64,000 nucleotides of DNA from an uncultured Ilyobacter sp. (GTDB lineage: Bacteria; Fusobacteriota; Fusobacteriia; Fusobacteriales; Fusobacteriaceae), in contig NZ_OY764866.1 in the NCBI RefSeq assembly GCF_963668515.1, positions 1 through 64,000 on the forward strand. The letters run 5' to 3'. Of this stretch, positions 1 through 7,996 are shown in pieces. A program made the translations under genes and the position numbers. How positions within the stretch are numbered: position 1 is the first letter of the stretch; each line of letters opens with the position of its first letter. Below the pieces are notes generated by a model that was not told the DNA's origin, did no database searches, and saw only the letters and a program-made list of their open reading frames with translations.

Positions 1-217
1 CACTGTGAGCCAGAAAATCAAAAATGATTCTAAGGAGAGTGTAAACCAGCTCTTAATATCAAATTTCAAAAGGATACAGGAAGCTGTGAGGTGTATAGAG
101 GAGATTCTGAAGGTTCTCGGTCATTACAACTTGTCCAAAAATATGGAAAAGGTGAGATACCAGTCTTACTCATTAGAAAAAGATATATCTGTATATTTAA
201 AAACCAGTGGTGCTTAG
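1..217 (+). CDS. ThiD2-like domain protein, 5' end outside window
   Basis: The reading frame is open from the window edge; the first in-window start (GTG at 5) is probably internal. The visible 70 residues contain SNFKRIQEAVRCIEEILK followed by KVRYQSYSLEKDI, which resembles the helical ThiD2 domain that accompanies thiamine-phosphate synthase (typical form: N-x-x-RA-x-EALRVLEE, then L-RY-x-x-Y-x-LEK). The family is tied to HMP-phosphate/thiamine synthesis, so a role in thiamine biosynthesis is likely, but this is recognition by eye of a short tail. No neighbour supports or contradicts it. The stop codon lies in the loop of a strong terminator. Confidence 0.45.
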   Translation, partial: TVSQKIKNDSKESVNQLLISNFKRIQEAVRCIEEILKVLGHYNLSKNMEKVRYQSYSLEKDISVYLKTSGA

Positions 218-235
218 ACCACTGGTTTTATTTTT
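201..235. terminator. bidirectional terminator between convergent genes
   Basis: A perfect 10-bp stem (201-210 with 219-228) encloses an 8-nt loop and is followed by T-rich sequence on the plus strand and an A/T run on the other side. It serves the ThiD2-like gene, whose stop codon is inside it, and the convergent MscS-type gene. Confidence 0.85.
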
Positions 236-731
236 TCATCACAACCACTATCTGGTGTATCATAAGATTATTGGGATACATAACAAGATTGCCATTGTCA
301 TTTTCCACCTCTACATAAAAAAGCCTCATCTCTTTTATTGTCCCTTCAAGTTTGTGATCCCCTATATTGATCAAAACCCTGTCCCCTACCTTCATCCTAT
401 AGCTGAAAAAAAGAATCAGACCAGAGGATATATTGCTGAGATTTGACCATGAGGCAAAAAGAGCCGTTCCTAAAATAGTGAATATCGTTGCCGCCACTAC
501 AAAAAACTCTTTCAAATGAAAGCCCCATATTAGTGTCATCAGAGTAAAGGAGCATATTGCCAAAAAACTATCAATAAGCCTTTTAGCTCTTACTATTCTG
601 TCTGTAGAGAAGTTATTTTTTATGCCAAACTTTTCCACACCTCTGTTAAAAAGATTTCCAATCAAAAAAAATGTCGATAATATCCCCACTGTCCACCCAA
701 TCTTACTAAGATTAACAACTATACTTTCCAC
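228..731 (-). CDS. short MscS-family mechanosensitive channel protein
   Basis: The 167-residue membrane protein has about three hydrophobic segments (near residues 8-25, 52-70 and 75-110). The last passes into a beta-domain with MKVGDRVLI, EGTIKEMRL and VMYPNNLMI, the arrangement of the MscS pore helix plus beta domain (compare F-x-VGD-x-I, G-x-V-x-x-I and IPN). It lacks the large C-terminal alpha/beta vestibule of full-length MscS (about 286 residues), so it is a minimal version. The start is GTG at 731 behind GGAG. The likely role is release of osmolytes on hypo-osmotic shock. Family membership is fairly sure; gating function is inferred. Confidence 0.75.
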   Translation of the reverse strand: MESIVVNLSKIGWTVGILSTFFLIGNLFNRGVEKFGIKNNFSTDRIVRAKRLIDSFLAICSFTLMTLIWGFHLKEFFVVAATIFTILGTALFASWSNLSNISSGLILFFSYRMKVGDRVLINIGDHKLEGTIKEMRLFYVEVENDNGNLVMYPNNLMIHQIVVVMKK

Positions 732-809
732 GATTCACACTCCAGATTATTCATTAAAGAAAAAAATAATATCACTTTTGTCTCTGGATTTCAATAAAAA
801 TTTTAATTC

Positions 810-1655
810 TTATGAGTTATAACTCTCAAAAGCCTCCAAAAACTCATTTTTCATCTCTTCCCTAAGTTCTTTAGGTTCTAGAATAACTGCTTCTTTGAGA
901 AACTGTCTGAAGTAAAGCTTGGCATTTTCATTGGAAGTCTCAAAGGTATAGACATCCCCTGATCTTTTTAGAAATTTAGGCCTGTAGTTTGTCAAACTTT
1001 TCATGAGACTTACCCCTTCTCCGGTAAGCCTTACCTTCACAAAGTTCCCGTTACCCAAAAATGGATCAAAGTTTTTTCTGACACTTTCTATGTATTTTTT
1101 ATCCTTACCTTTTATCTTGTCATCTAATATGGATATTATCTCTAACTCTTTTAGCTTATAGTTTTTATATCCCTTAGCTTCTTCACAGAAACAAAATAAA
1201 AAGTTTTCATCTCCCTGTTCCTCTCTTTTTACAAAAAAAGGTTCGACGGTGTAAATCTTATCTATATATTTCAATTTTAATTTTCTTTTCATCTTTATAG
1301 CTTCTAATATACTTTTAAGTCTTTCTTCGTATATAAAAAGCTCCCTCTGGTATTTAAATTTAGAGGTGTACACTTCAAAAAGCTCCCTGAAAAACTCAGC
1401 CTCTATATCTACATGATTTTCCTTCAATACATCGTAATAGATCTCTCTATTTGCCACATTGAGGTCAAACTGTATTATCTTCTTTAGAGGTCTTCCTTGA
1501 GTTTCCAGGAGCTTTTCCACATTAATATCTTTTTTATATTTCAGTTTATCCAGTATATAATTGCAGAGTTTATTATTGTTTATACCAAACTCTTCTACGT
1601 CATTTCTCATCATACGCCAAATATCTTCTGGGACTGTCACCCGTATCTTCTTCAT
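810..1655 (-). CDS. WYL-domain transcriptional regulator
   Basis: The 281-residue protein begins with a ribbon-helix-helix-like segment (MKKIRVTVPEDIWRMM, about residues 1-40) instead of the more usual winged helix. It continues into a WYL-type sensor region (about 105-200, with KRKLKLKYID and YTVEPFFVKRE) and a C-terminal extension (VRLTGEGVSLMKSL to the end). WYL proteins bind nucleic acid or nucleotide ligands and regulate stress or defence genes. No defence gene is adjacent. The ATG at 1655 follows GGGAGGG. A near-palindrome just upstream may be an autoregulatory site. The target is unknown. Confidence 0.75.
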   Translation of the reverse strand: MKKIRVTVPEDIWRMMRNDVEEFGINNNKLCNYILDKLKYKKDINVEKLLETQGRPLKKIIQFDLNVANREIYYDVLKENHVDIEAEFFRELFEVYTSKFKYQRELFIYEERLKSILEAIKMKRKLKLKYIDKIYTVEPFFVKREEQGDENFLFCFCEEAKGYKNYKLKELEIISILDDKIKGKDKKYIESVRKNFDPFLGNGNFVKVRLTGEGVSLMKSLTNYRPKFLKRSGDVYTFETSNENAKLYFRQFLKEAVILEPKELREEMKNEFLEAFESYNS

Positions 1656-1673
1656 AAAGCCCTCCCAAAAAAA

Positions 1674-1698
1674 TCTTTATATGATTATATCATAAAGA
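1674..1698. promoter_or_regulatory. inverted repeat upstream of the WYL regulator
   Basis: Seven-base arms TCTTTAT and ATAAAGA flank an 11-bp centre (ATGATTATATC) that is itself partly symmetric. It lies 19-43 bp upstream of the regulator's ATG, a reasonable place for an autoregulatory operator. It could equally be a small hairpin. Confidence 0.3.
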
Positions 1699-1709
1699 CT
1701 TTGAGAATT

Positions 1710-2501
1710 CTACACTGAAAAGAGTTCTTCCCCTCTAAATCCGGCTTCTTTCTTGTGAAATGTTTCAAGAAGAGATTCTACAGTTAGTTCCTGCTTCTCT
1801 TTCCCGCTAACATCTATTATTATTTCACCTTCATGAAGCATGATCATTCTGTTCCCATAATCTATTGCGTCTTGCAGGTTGTGAGTTATCATAAGAGTAG
1901 ATATTTTATTTCCTTCTACTACCTCTTTTGTTTTATTCATTATGATCTTAGAGGTCTTAGGATCTAAGGCAGCAGTATGCTCATCGAGCATTAGAACTTC
2001 TGGTTTATTAAGAGTTGCCATTATTAGTGCCAGGCATTGTCGCTGCCCTCCTGATAAAAGCCCTACTTCTGTGTCCATCTGGTTTTCTATACCCAGTCCT
2101 AACTGAGAAAGTGCTTCTATATAATAGCCTCTCCTATTTTTATTCAACCCCATGGTAAGTCCAAATTTTTTACCCTTGTTATCTGCCATAGAAAGATTTT
2201 CATACACAGTCATAGAAGGTGCCGTTCCTAGAGATGGATTCTGATATACCTTAGATATAAAGCTGTTTCTCTTATGCTTTTCCATGTAAGTCACATCTCT
2301 GTTTCCTACAAATACCCTTCCCGAGTCAGATATGATGTTTCCTAAAATTACATTTAAAAGGGTAGATTTACCCGCTCCGTTACTTCCTATTATAGTTATA
2401 AAATCTCCCTCTTTCACATGAAAGTTAAGATTTTTAAATACCTCTTTTTTAGTTCCAAGTTCTGAAATGAAGGTTTTCTTTATATTCTCCAATTTAACCA
2501 T
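1710..2501 (-). CDS. ABC importer ATPase, tryptophan-type uptake system
   Basis: ATP-binding subunit of the importer whose permease and binding proteins lie just upstream in the operon. It has Walker A GSNGAGKSTLLN, signature LLSGGQRQCLAL, Walker B VLMLDEHTAALDP and switch His in MITHN. Family architecture matches the COG1101 ATPases that pair with COG4120 permeases and COG2984 lipoproteins (TrpXYZ-like). The reading frame is open back to 2513 (GTG), but ATG at 2501 is preferred because GAGGTG lies 9 nt ahead; this gives an 8-bp overlap with the permease stop, implying translational coupling. The Trp substrate is inferred from the leader peptide. Confidence 0.85.
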   Translation of the reverse strand: MVKLENIKKTFISELGTKKEVFKNLNFHVKEGDFITIIGSNGAGKSTLLNVILGNIISDSGRVFVGNRDVTYMEKHKRNSFISKVYQNPSLGTAPSMTVYENLSMADNKGKKFGLTMGLNKNRRGYYIEALSQLGLGIENQMDTEVGLLSGGQRQCLALIMATLNKPEVLMLDEHTAALDPKTSKIIMNKTKEVVEGNKISTLMITHNLQDAIDYGNRMIMLHEGEIIIDVSGKEKQELTVESLLETFHKKEAGFRGEELFSV

Positions 2502-3348
2502 TTGCTGCAACACCTCTTTTCAGGCCTTTTTTCTTCTCCTTAAGGGCCATTATTCCTACCACTATGACAGCGGTTACAAGCTTTAGGTCACTGGCTCTCA
2601 TACCCATTTTCAGTGCAGCCGCCACTACATATTTAAATATAAGTGTTCCTAGTAGGGCTACTGTTGTTGCTTTCATAAACTTACCTGTCTTAAATACAGT
2701 TTCACCTATTATTATCGCCGCAAGACCTGTCACTATCGTTCCTGTTCCCATTCCCACATCTGCAAATCCTTGATACTGGGCAAGAATCCCTCCAGATAGT
2801 GCAACTAGTGCATTGGATATGGCCAGACCGTATATCTTTAGGTGCTTTTCATTTATACCTAGAGATACCACAAGAGTTTCATTGTCTCCTAAAGCCTTAA
2901 GGGCAAAACCAAACTTTGTCTTTAACAAATAGTCAAGGGATCCTTTTACAACTGCTAATAGGATAAGAATAACAACTATAGACGGAACTCCTGTGTTAAA
3001 TAGATGATCCACCCCAAACAAAGGTATATTGGATTTCCCCATGACTCTCAGATTGACACTATATAGACCGGTCATCACTATTATCCCTGCCAAAAGGTTT
3101 GTTATATTCCATTTTACATGTATATAACCCGTCACAAACCCTGCCATTCCTCCTGCTACCACAGCTAGTAAAAGCGCCAAAACTGGGCTCATTCCCCTGC
3201 TAACACACACCGCGGCAACTGCAGCTCCTAAAGGAAAGCTTCCATCTACTGAAAGGTCAGGGAAGTCCAGTATCTTATAAGAGATATAGACCCCCAAAAC
3301 CATTATTGAAAATATTAATCCCTGCTCCAGTGTTCCTAGTAATATCAC
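2494..3348 (-). CDS. ABC importer permease, tryptophan-type uptake system
   Basis: The 284-residue integral membrane subunit has about eight or nine hydrophobic segments and the conserved block SVDGSFPLGAA near residues 34-44, typical of COG4120/BPD_transp_2 permeases. It forms the channel used with the ATPase downstream and the two lipoproteins upstream. The start is GTG at 3348 behind AGGAGGAAG with 7-nt spacing. It ends inside the ATPase start region, consistent with one transcript. The substrate is inferred to be tryptophan because the operon leader carries three Trp codons; related systems also move other hydrophobic amino acids. Confidence 0.85.
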   Translation of the reverse strand: MILLGTLEQGLIFSIMVLGVYISYKILDFPDLSVDGSFPLGAAVAAVCVSRGMSPVLALLLAVVAGGMAGFVTGYIHVKWNITNLLAGIIVMTGLYSVNLRVMGKSNIPLFGVDHLFNTGVPSIVVILILLAVVKGSLDYLLKTKFGFALKALGDNETLVVSLGINEKHLKIYGLAISNALVALSGGILAQYQGFADVGMGTGTIVTGLAAIIIGETVFKTGKFMKATTVALLGTLIFKYVVAAALKMGMRASDLKLVTAVIVVGIMALKEKKKGLKRGVAANG

Positions 3349-3388
3349 GATGTATCTTCCTCCTTCCGCAGAGAGTCAGCACTTTATC

Positions 3389-4330
3389 TTAAAATATTTC
3401 AGCTTTATCCAAACCATCGATATTATCAAGTGAGATTCCCATCTCTTCAGCCGCTCTCTTGTTTATAATAAGTTGAGTATCTTTTAATGTCTCTACAGGC
3501 ATATCTTTAATGTCTGCACCCTTTAATATCTCTACTGCCATCTCTCCTGTCTGATATCCTAATTTATAATAGTCTATCGTCTCAGTAGCTACTGCTCCCT
3601 GCTCTACCATGTCCTTGATAGAACCTATTACTGGAACTTTGGCTTCATTTGTCTTTTGAAGTACAAGGGGTATGGCAGCTGTCATAAGATTGTCGGTAGG
3701 GACATAGAGTACATCTACTTTTCCTAAGATCACATCTAATGCAGAAGACACTTCATTGACATTTGTCACTCCTGAAGTAATTACCTCTAGAGATAGCTTC
3801 TCACATTCCTCAGTTGCTTTCTTTACCAAAAATTCTGAATTCTGCTCACTTGTATTATAAACTATCCCCACTTTCTTAGCATTAGGAAGAAGTTTTGTTA
3901 TAAGTTCCATCTGCTGCTTCACAGGCGACATATCACTTGTTCCGCTTATATTGTCCCCAGTAAGTCCAGCTGATTCAGGATCTGTAACTGCAGTTATCAA
4001 AATAGGTATCTCCTTAGTCATATTATAAGCAGCCTGTGCACTAGGTGTCGCTATAGCAAGTATTAGATCTTTTTTGTCCTGCACATAAGAGTTTGCTATT
4101 GTTTGGGCTGTTCCAAAGTCACCCTGTGCACTTTGGAATTCTATCTCTACTTTTGTTTCATCGTATCCGGCATCTTTTAAGGCCTGTAAAAATCCATCTT
4201 TAGAGGCATCTAAGGCTGGATGTTCTATTATCTGAGTAATTCCTATCTTAATTTTTTTCTCTTCTTTTTTCCCGCACCCTGTCATTAAAATAACTAAAGC
4301 CAGGATAGCTAAAAACAAACCTTTTTTCAT
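3389..4330 (-). CDS. substrate-binding lipoprotein of Trp-type ABC importer (copy 1)
   Basis: The 313-residue exported protein has a lipoprotein signal ending in LMTGC (Cys19) and the COG2984/ABC_sub_bind fold, including GITQIIEHPALDA, QSAQGDF, ATPSAQAA and KKVGIVYNTSEQNSEF. It delivers the ligand to the permease encoded 40 bp downstream. It is clearly paralogous to the gene immediately upstream, sharing nearly all of these motifs. The ATG is preceded by GAGGGG. Two binding proteins for one permease suggest different affinities or ligands. Confidence 0.9.
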   Translation of the reverse strand: MKKGLFLAILALVILMTGCGKKEEKKIKIGITQIIEHPALDASKDGFLQALKDAGYDETKVEIEFQSAQGDFGTAQTIANSYVQDKKDLILAIATPSAQAAYNMTKEIPILITAVTDPESAGLTGDNISGTSDMSPVKQQMELITKLLPNAKKVGIVYNTSEQNSEFLVKKATEECEKLSLEVITSGVTNVNEVSSALDVILGKVDVLYVPTDNLMTAAIPLVLQKTNEAKVPVIGSIKDMVEQGAVATETIDYYKLGYQTGEMAVEILKGADIKDMPVETLKDTQLIINKRAAEEMGISLDNIDGLDKAEIF

Positions 4331-4395
4331 AAACCCCTCACCCCTCTAAAATTTAATCTATTATATAAAATGATATCATTTTAGTTAAAAGGCTT

Positions 4396-4438
4396 CTATC
4401 CAACAATAAAAAAAGCATTTTGTTCGATTTTTATTGTT
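4396..4438 (-). repeat. hairpin/repeat upstream of binding protein copy 1
   Basis: Eleven-base arms (AACAATAAAAA and TTTTTATTGTT) enclose a loop with GTTCG. Read on the minus strand it ends in a T-rich arm, so it may be a weak intercistronic terminator that adjusts expression of copy 1, permease and ATPase relative to copy 2. About 27 bp of it recur at 6245-6275 next to a decayed third copy. Confidence 0.5.
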
Positions 4439-4493
4439 AAAAACAAAATAAAACAAGGAGTATCTAAAGATAATCCTAAAAAATTTGTTCGTA

Positions 4494-5426
4494 TTAGTCC
4501 ACCATTTCTGCTCTTTCTTTTAAAGCATTTGAGATTGTTATATTATATTCTTCGGCTTTTTTTCCATTTATATACAGTGAAGAGTTCTTTACAGTTTCAT
4601 AGGGCATAGCCTCTATTTTTTCCCCTTGAAGATATCTTACAATCATCTCTCCTGTCTGATAACCCACCTGATAGTCCTCTATACCTTCTGTAGCCACAGC
4701 ACCCTGGTAAACATAAGGCTTAGTTGCTCCAATTACAGGGACCTTTCCTTTATCAGCCTTTTGTATAACCAGTGGATAAGCAGATGCTATTGTGTTGTCT
4801 ATAGAGGTGTAGAGTACATCTATCTCTGGAATTATAGTGTCTAAGGCAGAAGAAACCTCATTTACATTTGTGATTCCCCTTACAATTACTTTTAGTCCCG
4901 CTTCTTCAGCTTTCTCTGTAAAAAGTTCTGTAAGGTAAACTGAATTCTGTTCACTTGTGTTATATACTATTCCCACTTTCTTAGCCTCTGGCAGAAGCTC
5001 CATTATAAGCTTTATCTGTTTTTCCACAGGCGACTGATCACTTACCCCTGTTACATTTGAAGCAGTGAGTCCAGCCACATCAGGATTTGTTACTGCAGCA
5101 AAGAACACTGGCTTGTCTGAAATTTGATTCTGTGCAGCCTGGGCACTAGGAGTTGTTATTGCTACGACTATATCTTCACTCTCTTTAAATGAAGTCGCTA
5201 TCATCTGGGCAGTATTAAAATCCCCTTGGGCATTTTGATAGTTGAACTCCACTCTGTCCTTAAATTCACTCTTTGAAATGGCACCCTCTACACCTTTTCT
5301 GACTTCATCCAGTGAAGGGTGTTCTACGATCTGTGTGATCCCAATTTTTATAGGCTTGATTTCCTCTTTCTTTCCACATCCCATTACTGCTAGTATTACG
5401 AAACACATAATCAATAATTTTTTCAT
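4494..5426 (-). CDS. substrate-binding lipoprotein of Trp-type ABC importer (copy 2)
   Basis: First structural gene after the Trp leader. The signal peptide MKKLLIMCFVILAVMGC ends in a lipobox with Cys17, and the mature part shares GITQIVEHPSLDE, QNAQGDF, TPSAQAA and KKVGIVYNTSEQNS with copy 1. The open frame extends to 5471, but the ATG at 5426 is chosen because AGGGGGAAAG lies just ahead and the signal peptide then starts with Met-Lys-Lys. Function as periplasmic or surface capture of tryptophan is inferred from family and leader. The two copies have diverged, so they probably are not redundant. Confidence 0.9.
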   Translation of the reverse strand: MKKLLIMCFVILAVMGCGKKEEIKPIKIGITQIVEHPSLDEVRKGVEGAISKSEFKDRVEFNYQNAQGDFNTAQMIATSFKESEDIVVAITTPSAQAAQNQISDKPVFFAAVTNPDVAGLTASNVTGVSDQSPVEKQIKLIMELLPEAKKVGIVYNTSEQNSVYLTELFTEKAEEAGLKVIVRGITNVNEVSSALDTIIPEIDVLYTSIDNTIASAYPLVIQKADKGKVPVIGATKPYVYQGAVATEGIEDYQVGYQTGEMIVRYLQGEKIEAMPYETVKNSSLYINGKKAEEYNITISNALKERAEMVD

Positions 5427-5518
5427 GATTCTTTCCCCCTCGAGTTTTATTAAAATATTTTCTTTAATCAACTTTATATTAAGTTGTATGAGTGTTTATC
5501 TGCTTCTTGATATAGGTA

Positions 5519-5593
5519 TAAAAAAAGGACCTGTTCACAGGTCCTTTGAGATTAAAAATTCTAATAAAAAGACCTGTCCTTTGAGAACAGGTC
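5519..5593 (-). terminator. Trp attenuator: two terminator hairpins with swappable arms
   Basis: Hairpin 1 pairs GACCTGT (5593-5587) with ACAGGTC (5577-5571) and is followed by TTTTTATT. Hairpin 2 has a 10-bp stem (5547-5538 with 5533-5524), a TGAA loop and seven T. The 3' arm of hairpin 1 is also perfectly complementary to the 5' arm of hairpin 2, so an antiterminator can replace both. A further segment in the leader ORF (5649-5641) can pair with the first arm. Confidence 0.85.
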
Positions 5594-5621
5594 ATAAAAA
5601 TCAATTTTTAAGATAATTTTT

Positions 5622-5720
5622 TTATGCAGACTTTGACAAAACCTGGTTCACTTGACTTTTATTGTATTGGTCAATTTTGTTTTGCCACCACCAAGTAAAT
5701 TTAGCCGTCATCTCTGCCAT
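5622..5720 (-). CDS. Trp leader peptide (three consecutive Trp codons)
   Basis: A 32-codon ORF (or 29 from the second ATG at 5711, which has AGGGG at better spacing) reads MAEMTAKFTWWWQNKIDQ and ends at TAA 5622. Three adjacent TGG codons occupy 5693-5685. It lies between a good promoter and two alternative hairpins, the layout of ribosome-mediated trp attenuators. Stalling at the Trp codons would leave 5649-5641 free to pair with the first hairpin arm; a ribosome that reaches the stop codon would cover it. The peptide itself probably has no other function. It identifies the downstream ABC importer as Trp-regulated. Confidence 0.85.
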   Translation of the reverse strand: MAEMTAKFTWWWQNKIDQYNKSQVNQVLSKSA

Positions 5721-5760
5721 CCCCTTTTTTTATAATCAACTCTAGTACAACTCTTACAAG

Positions 5761-5789
5761 AGATTACTATAGAAAATTTCTTTTGTCAA
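5761..5789 (-). promoter_or_regulatory. promoter of the Trp-uptake operon
   Basis: On the minus strand a perfect -35 TTGACA (5789-5784) stands 17 bp from TAATCT (5766-5761). Transcription would start near 5754, about 35 bp ahead of the leader peptide ATG. Confidence 0.65.
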
Positions 5790-6037
5790 ACTTTTTTTAT
5801 AAATATCACTCTAGGAGAATATTTTTGATACCTGAAATTTAAATCCCAGGTATCTACCCCAAAATATATATCAACAAAACTCCGAACTTTGAAATAAAAT
5901 ACTTTATAAAAAGCCCCCCGACCCTTTAAATCATAAACCCTTTTTTTTAATCTCAACAATCTTTTATTCATTTCAAATGTTCAGAGCCTGTATCAAATCT
6001 GTCGTTACCCTTTTGTTAAGAATTATCTAAAATACTT

Positions 6038-6275
6038 TCAAACCTTACAGGGGTCTGATAAACATTTATTCACCAAAGTAAATATGGCTATCCTAACTAA
6101 TTTTTTAGGGCTTTCAGAAGTTTGTCCACTCCCATTATACACTATTACTAGTTTTTTTGCACTTAAAAAATTTATCTTTACCAAGTTAAATTGAACAAAC
6201 TCTATCTGACAACAAATTATATCATTTTTATAAAGTTTTTTTCTAGCCAACAATAAAAAAAATCTTTTGTTCGTT
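6038..6275 (-). pseudogene. remnant of a third binding-protein copy
   Basis: The minus strand here reads AKKLVIVYNGSGQTSE, closely resembling AKKVGIVYNTSEQNSE of the two intact binding proteins, with about 70% base identity over some 45 nt by eye. The rest is unrecognisable, no signal peptide remains, and there is no ribosome site. A copy of the CCAACAATAAAAAAA...TTTTGTTCG motif found upstream of copy 1 sits at 6245-6275. A decayed duplication is the simplest reading, though the match is short. Confidence 0.4.
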
Positions 6276-6377
6276 TTTAATAAAATTTATTCAATAATTT
6301 CAAGGGAAAAGTTGTATTATTTCAGAAAATTTATGTTCGCACTACTCTTCTACTTTAAACTTTTTATATAAGCTTTT

Positions 6378-7484
6378 TTACAAAGATATATTTTCTTCAC
6401 TTTCAAAATCAAATATATGGCACTTTTTCATATCAAAAACAAAATTATATTTTTCCCCATGCTGGGCAAGTAGTGCTTTTTCTGAAGAGCTTCTGGCAGT
6501 ATATTCCTCCCCGGATATTGATATATGTACGTATTGCTCGTTACCCATCTGTTCTACTACACTTACCTCTCCTGAAACTCCAATATTTTTTATACTAATA
6601 TTTTCAGGTCTTATACCAAACCAGACCTTTTCTCCTATATATTTTCTGACTTTCTCGGTTTTATCGTCAGGAAGTCTGAGGCTAAAATCCCGTGAAATTT
6701 TAATCATAACATCACCATTTTCCTCCTCTAGTGTAGCTTCCTTTATATTCATTGCAGGGGATCCTATAAACCCTGCAACAAATTTATTTGCCGGCTTGCT
6801 GTAAAGATTGATAGGAGTGTCCACCTGCATTATCTTTCCATAATTAAGCACACAGATCCTGTCTCCCATGGTCATTGCCTCGACCTGGTCGTGAGTTACA
6901 TAGATCATCGTTGCTGCCTGCCCCTCTTCTTTAAGCTGCTTATGAAGCTGAGTAATTTTTAACCTCATGGAAACTCTTAGCTTTGCATCAAGATTTGATA
7001 GTGGCTCATCAAAAAGAAACACCTCGGGTTTTCTGACTATGGCTCTTCCCACAGCTACCCTCTGCCTCTGACCCCCTGACATCTCCTTGGGTTTCCTTTC
7101 TAACAGTGAGGTTATCTCTAATTTTTCAGCTGCCTTCCTCACCCTTTTATCTATTTCTTTTTTAGGGGTTCTTTTCAATTTTAATCCAAAGGCCATATTT
7201 TCATATGCCGTCATGTGGGGATACAGGGCATAGTTTTGAAAAACCATTGCAATACCCCTGTTTTTAGGGGCAATATTATTTACTATCCTCTCCCCTATCC
7301 ACACCTCACCCCCACTGATCTCTTCTAATCCCGCTACCATTCTAAGTATAGTCGACTTGGCACATCCAGAGGGCCCTACAAAGACCATAAACTCACCATG
7401 TTTTATATCAAGTTCTATCCCATGAACAGCCTTAAATCCATTTGGATAGGTTTTTTCCAGTTTTTTCAGATGAACTTTAGCCAT
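6378..7484 (-). CDS. MalK/UgpC/MsmX-type sugar ABC transporter ATPase
   Basis: This ATPase of carbohydrate importers (368 residues from ATG 7484) has Walker A GPSGCAKSTILRM, Q-loop VFQNYALYPH, signature MSGGQRQRVAVGRA, Walker B VFLFDEPLSNLDAKLR and switch His in YVTHDQVEAM. A C-terminal OB-fold regulatory region (about 240-368) includes FGIRPENISI. An upstream in-frame ATG (7496) overlaps the GGAGG ribosome site, so 7484 is chosen. No permease or binding protein is adjacent, so it is probably a shared ATPase serving several sugar importers elsewhere, as MsmX does in Bacillus. Confidence 0.9.
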   Translation of the reverse strand: MAKVHLKKLEKTYPNGFKAVHGIELDIKHGEFMVFVGPSGCAKSTILRMVAGLEEISGGEVWIGERIVNNIAPKNRGIAMVFQNYALYPHMTAYENMAFGLKLKRTPKKEIDKRVRKAAEKLEITSLLERKPKEMSGGQRQRVAVGRAIVRKPEVFLFDEPLSNLDAKLRVSMRLKITQLHKQLKEEGQAATMIYVTHDQVEAMTMGDRICVLNYGKIMQVDTPINLYSKPANKFVAGFIGSPAMNIKEATLEEENGDVMIKISRDFSLRLPDDKTEKVRKYIGEKVWFGIRPENISIKNIGVSGEVSVVEQMGNEQYVHISISGEEYTARSSSEKALLAQHGEKYNFVFDMKKCHIFDFESEENISL

Positions 7485-7781
7485 TTCTACCTCCATTTAG
7501 ATTTCACTATATTATCTCCATATTAATTTTTTAATCTTTAATATCTTAGTCTTACAATGCCTGAATTACACCCTTTAAAAAATAAGTATACCAGTAAAAC
7601 TTAACCTATAGCAAGTAGCAATAATACCATGACAAATATCTTGTTAATAAAATAACTCTATAAAATAAATAAACCCTTGAGGGTAAAATAGATTACCTGA
7701 CAAGAGTCTCTAATTCAAAAGTTTCAGTATAAAGCCTACCTTAATATTCTTGATTTTCTATAAATTTTTTCTATGATAGGC

Positions 7782-7869
7782 TGGTGCGACGAGGGGGAAT
7801 TGAACCCCCAAGCCCTTAACGGGCACTAAATTCTGAGTCTAGCGCGTCTACCAATTCCGCCACCGTCGC
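7782..7869 (-). tRNA. tRNA-Leu (CAG)
   Basis: Class II tRNA with acceptor GCGACGG, D-arm containing GGCGGAATTGGTAGACGC, anticodon loop CTCAGAA (anticodon CAG, reading CUG), a variable arm CGTTAAGGG-type, T-arm GGGGGTTCAATTCCCCC and an encoded CCA (7785-7782). Confidence 0.95.
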
Positions 7870-7938
7870 TCTGATATACCCATTATATATTACTTTTATA
7901 ATATTTTGTCAAGAGTGTCTTCACCTATTCTTTTAAGA

Positions 7939-7967
7939 TTACTTTATGCTCACTTCTGTGATATAAT
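7939..7967 (+). promoter_or_regulatory. probable luxS promoter
   Basis: A perfect -10 TATAAT (7962-7967) lies 17 bp downstream of a weak -35 TTACTT (7939-7944), about 30 bp ahead of the luxS start. It is divergent from tRNA-Leu. Confidence 0.5.
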
Positions 7968-7996
7968 ATCATTATATATTTTCAAGGAGGTAGCCG

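Noticed and set aside
810..1655. WYL regulator as marker of a defence island
   Set aside because: No CRISPR, restriction or CBASS-type genes are adjacent.
5242..5616. 124-codon plus-strand frame
   Set aside because: Antisense to binding protein copy 2 and the attenuator; no start signal or domain.
5786..5971. 61-codon frame upstream of the Trp promoter
   Set aside because: No ribosome site, overlaps the -35 region, and composition looks like AT-rich noise; a slight likeness to the 42-residue ORF before fhs is too weak.
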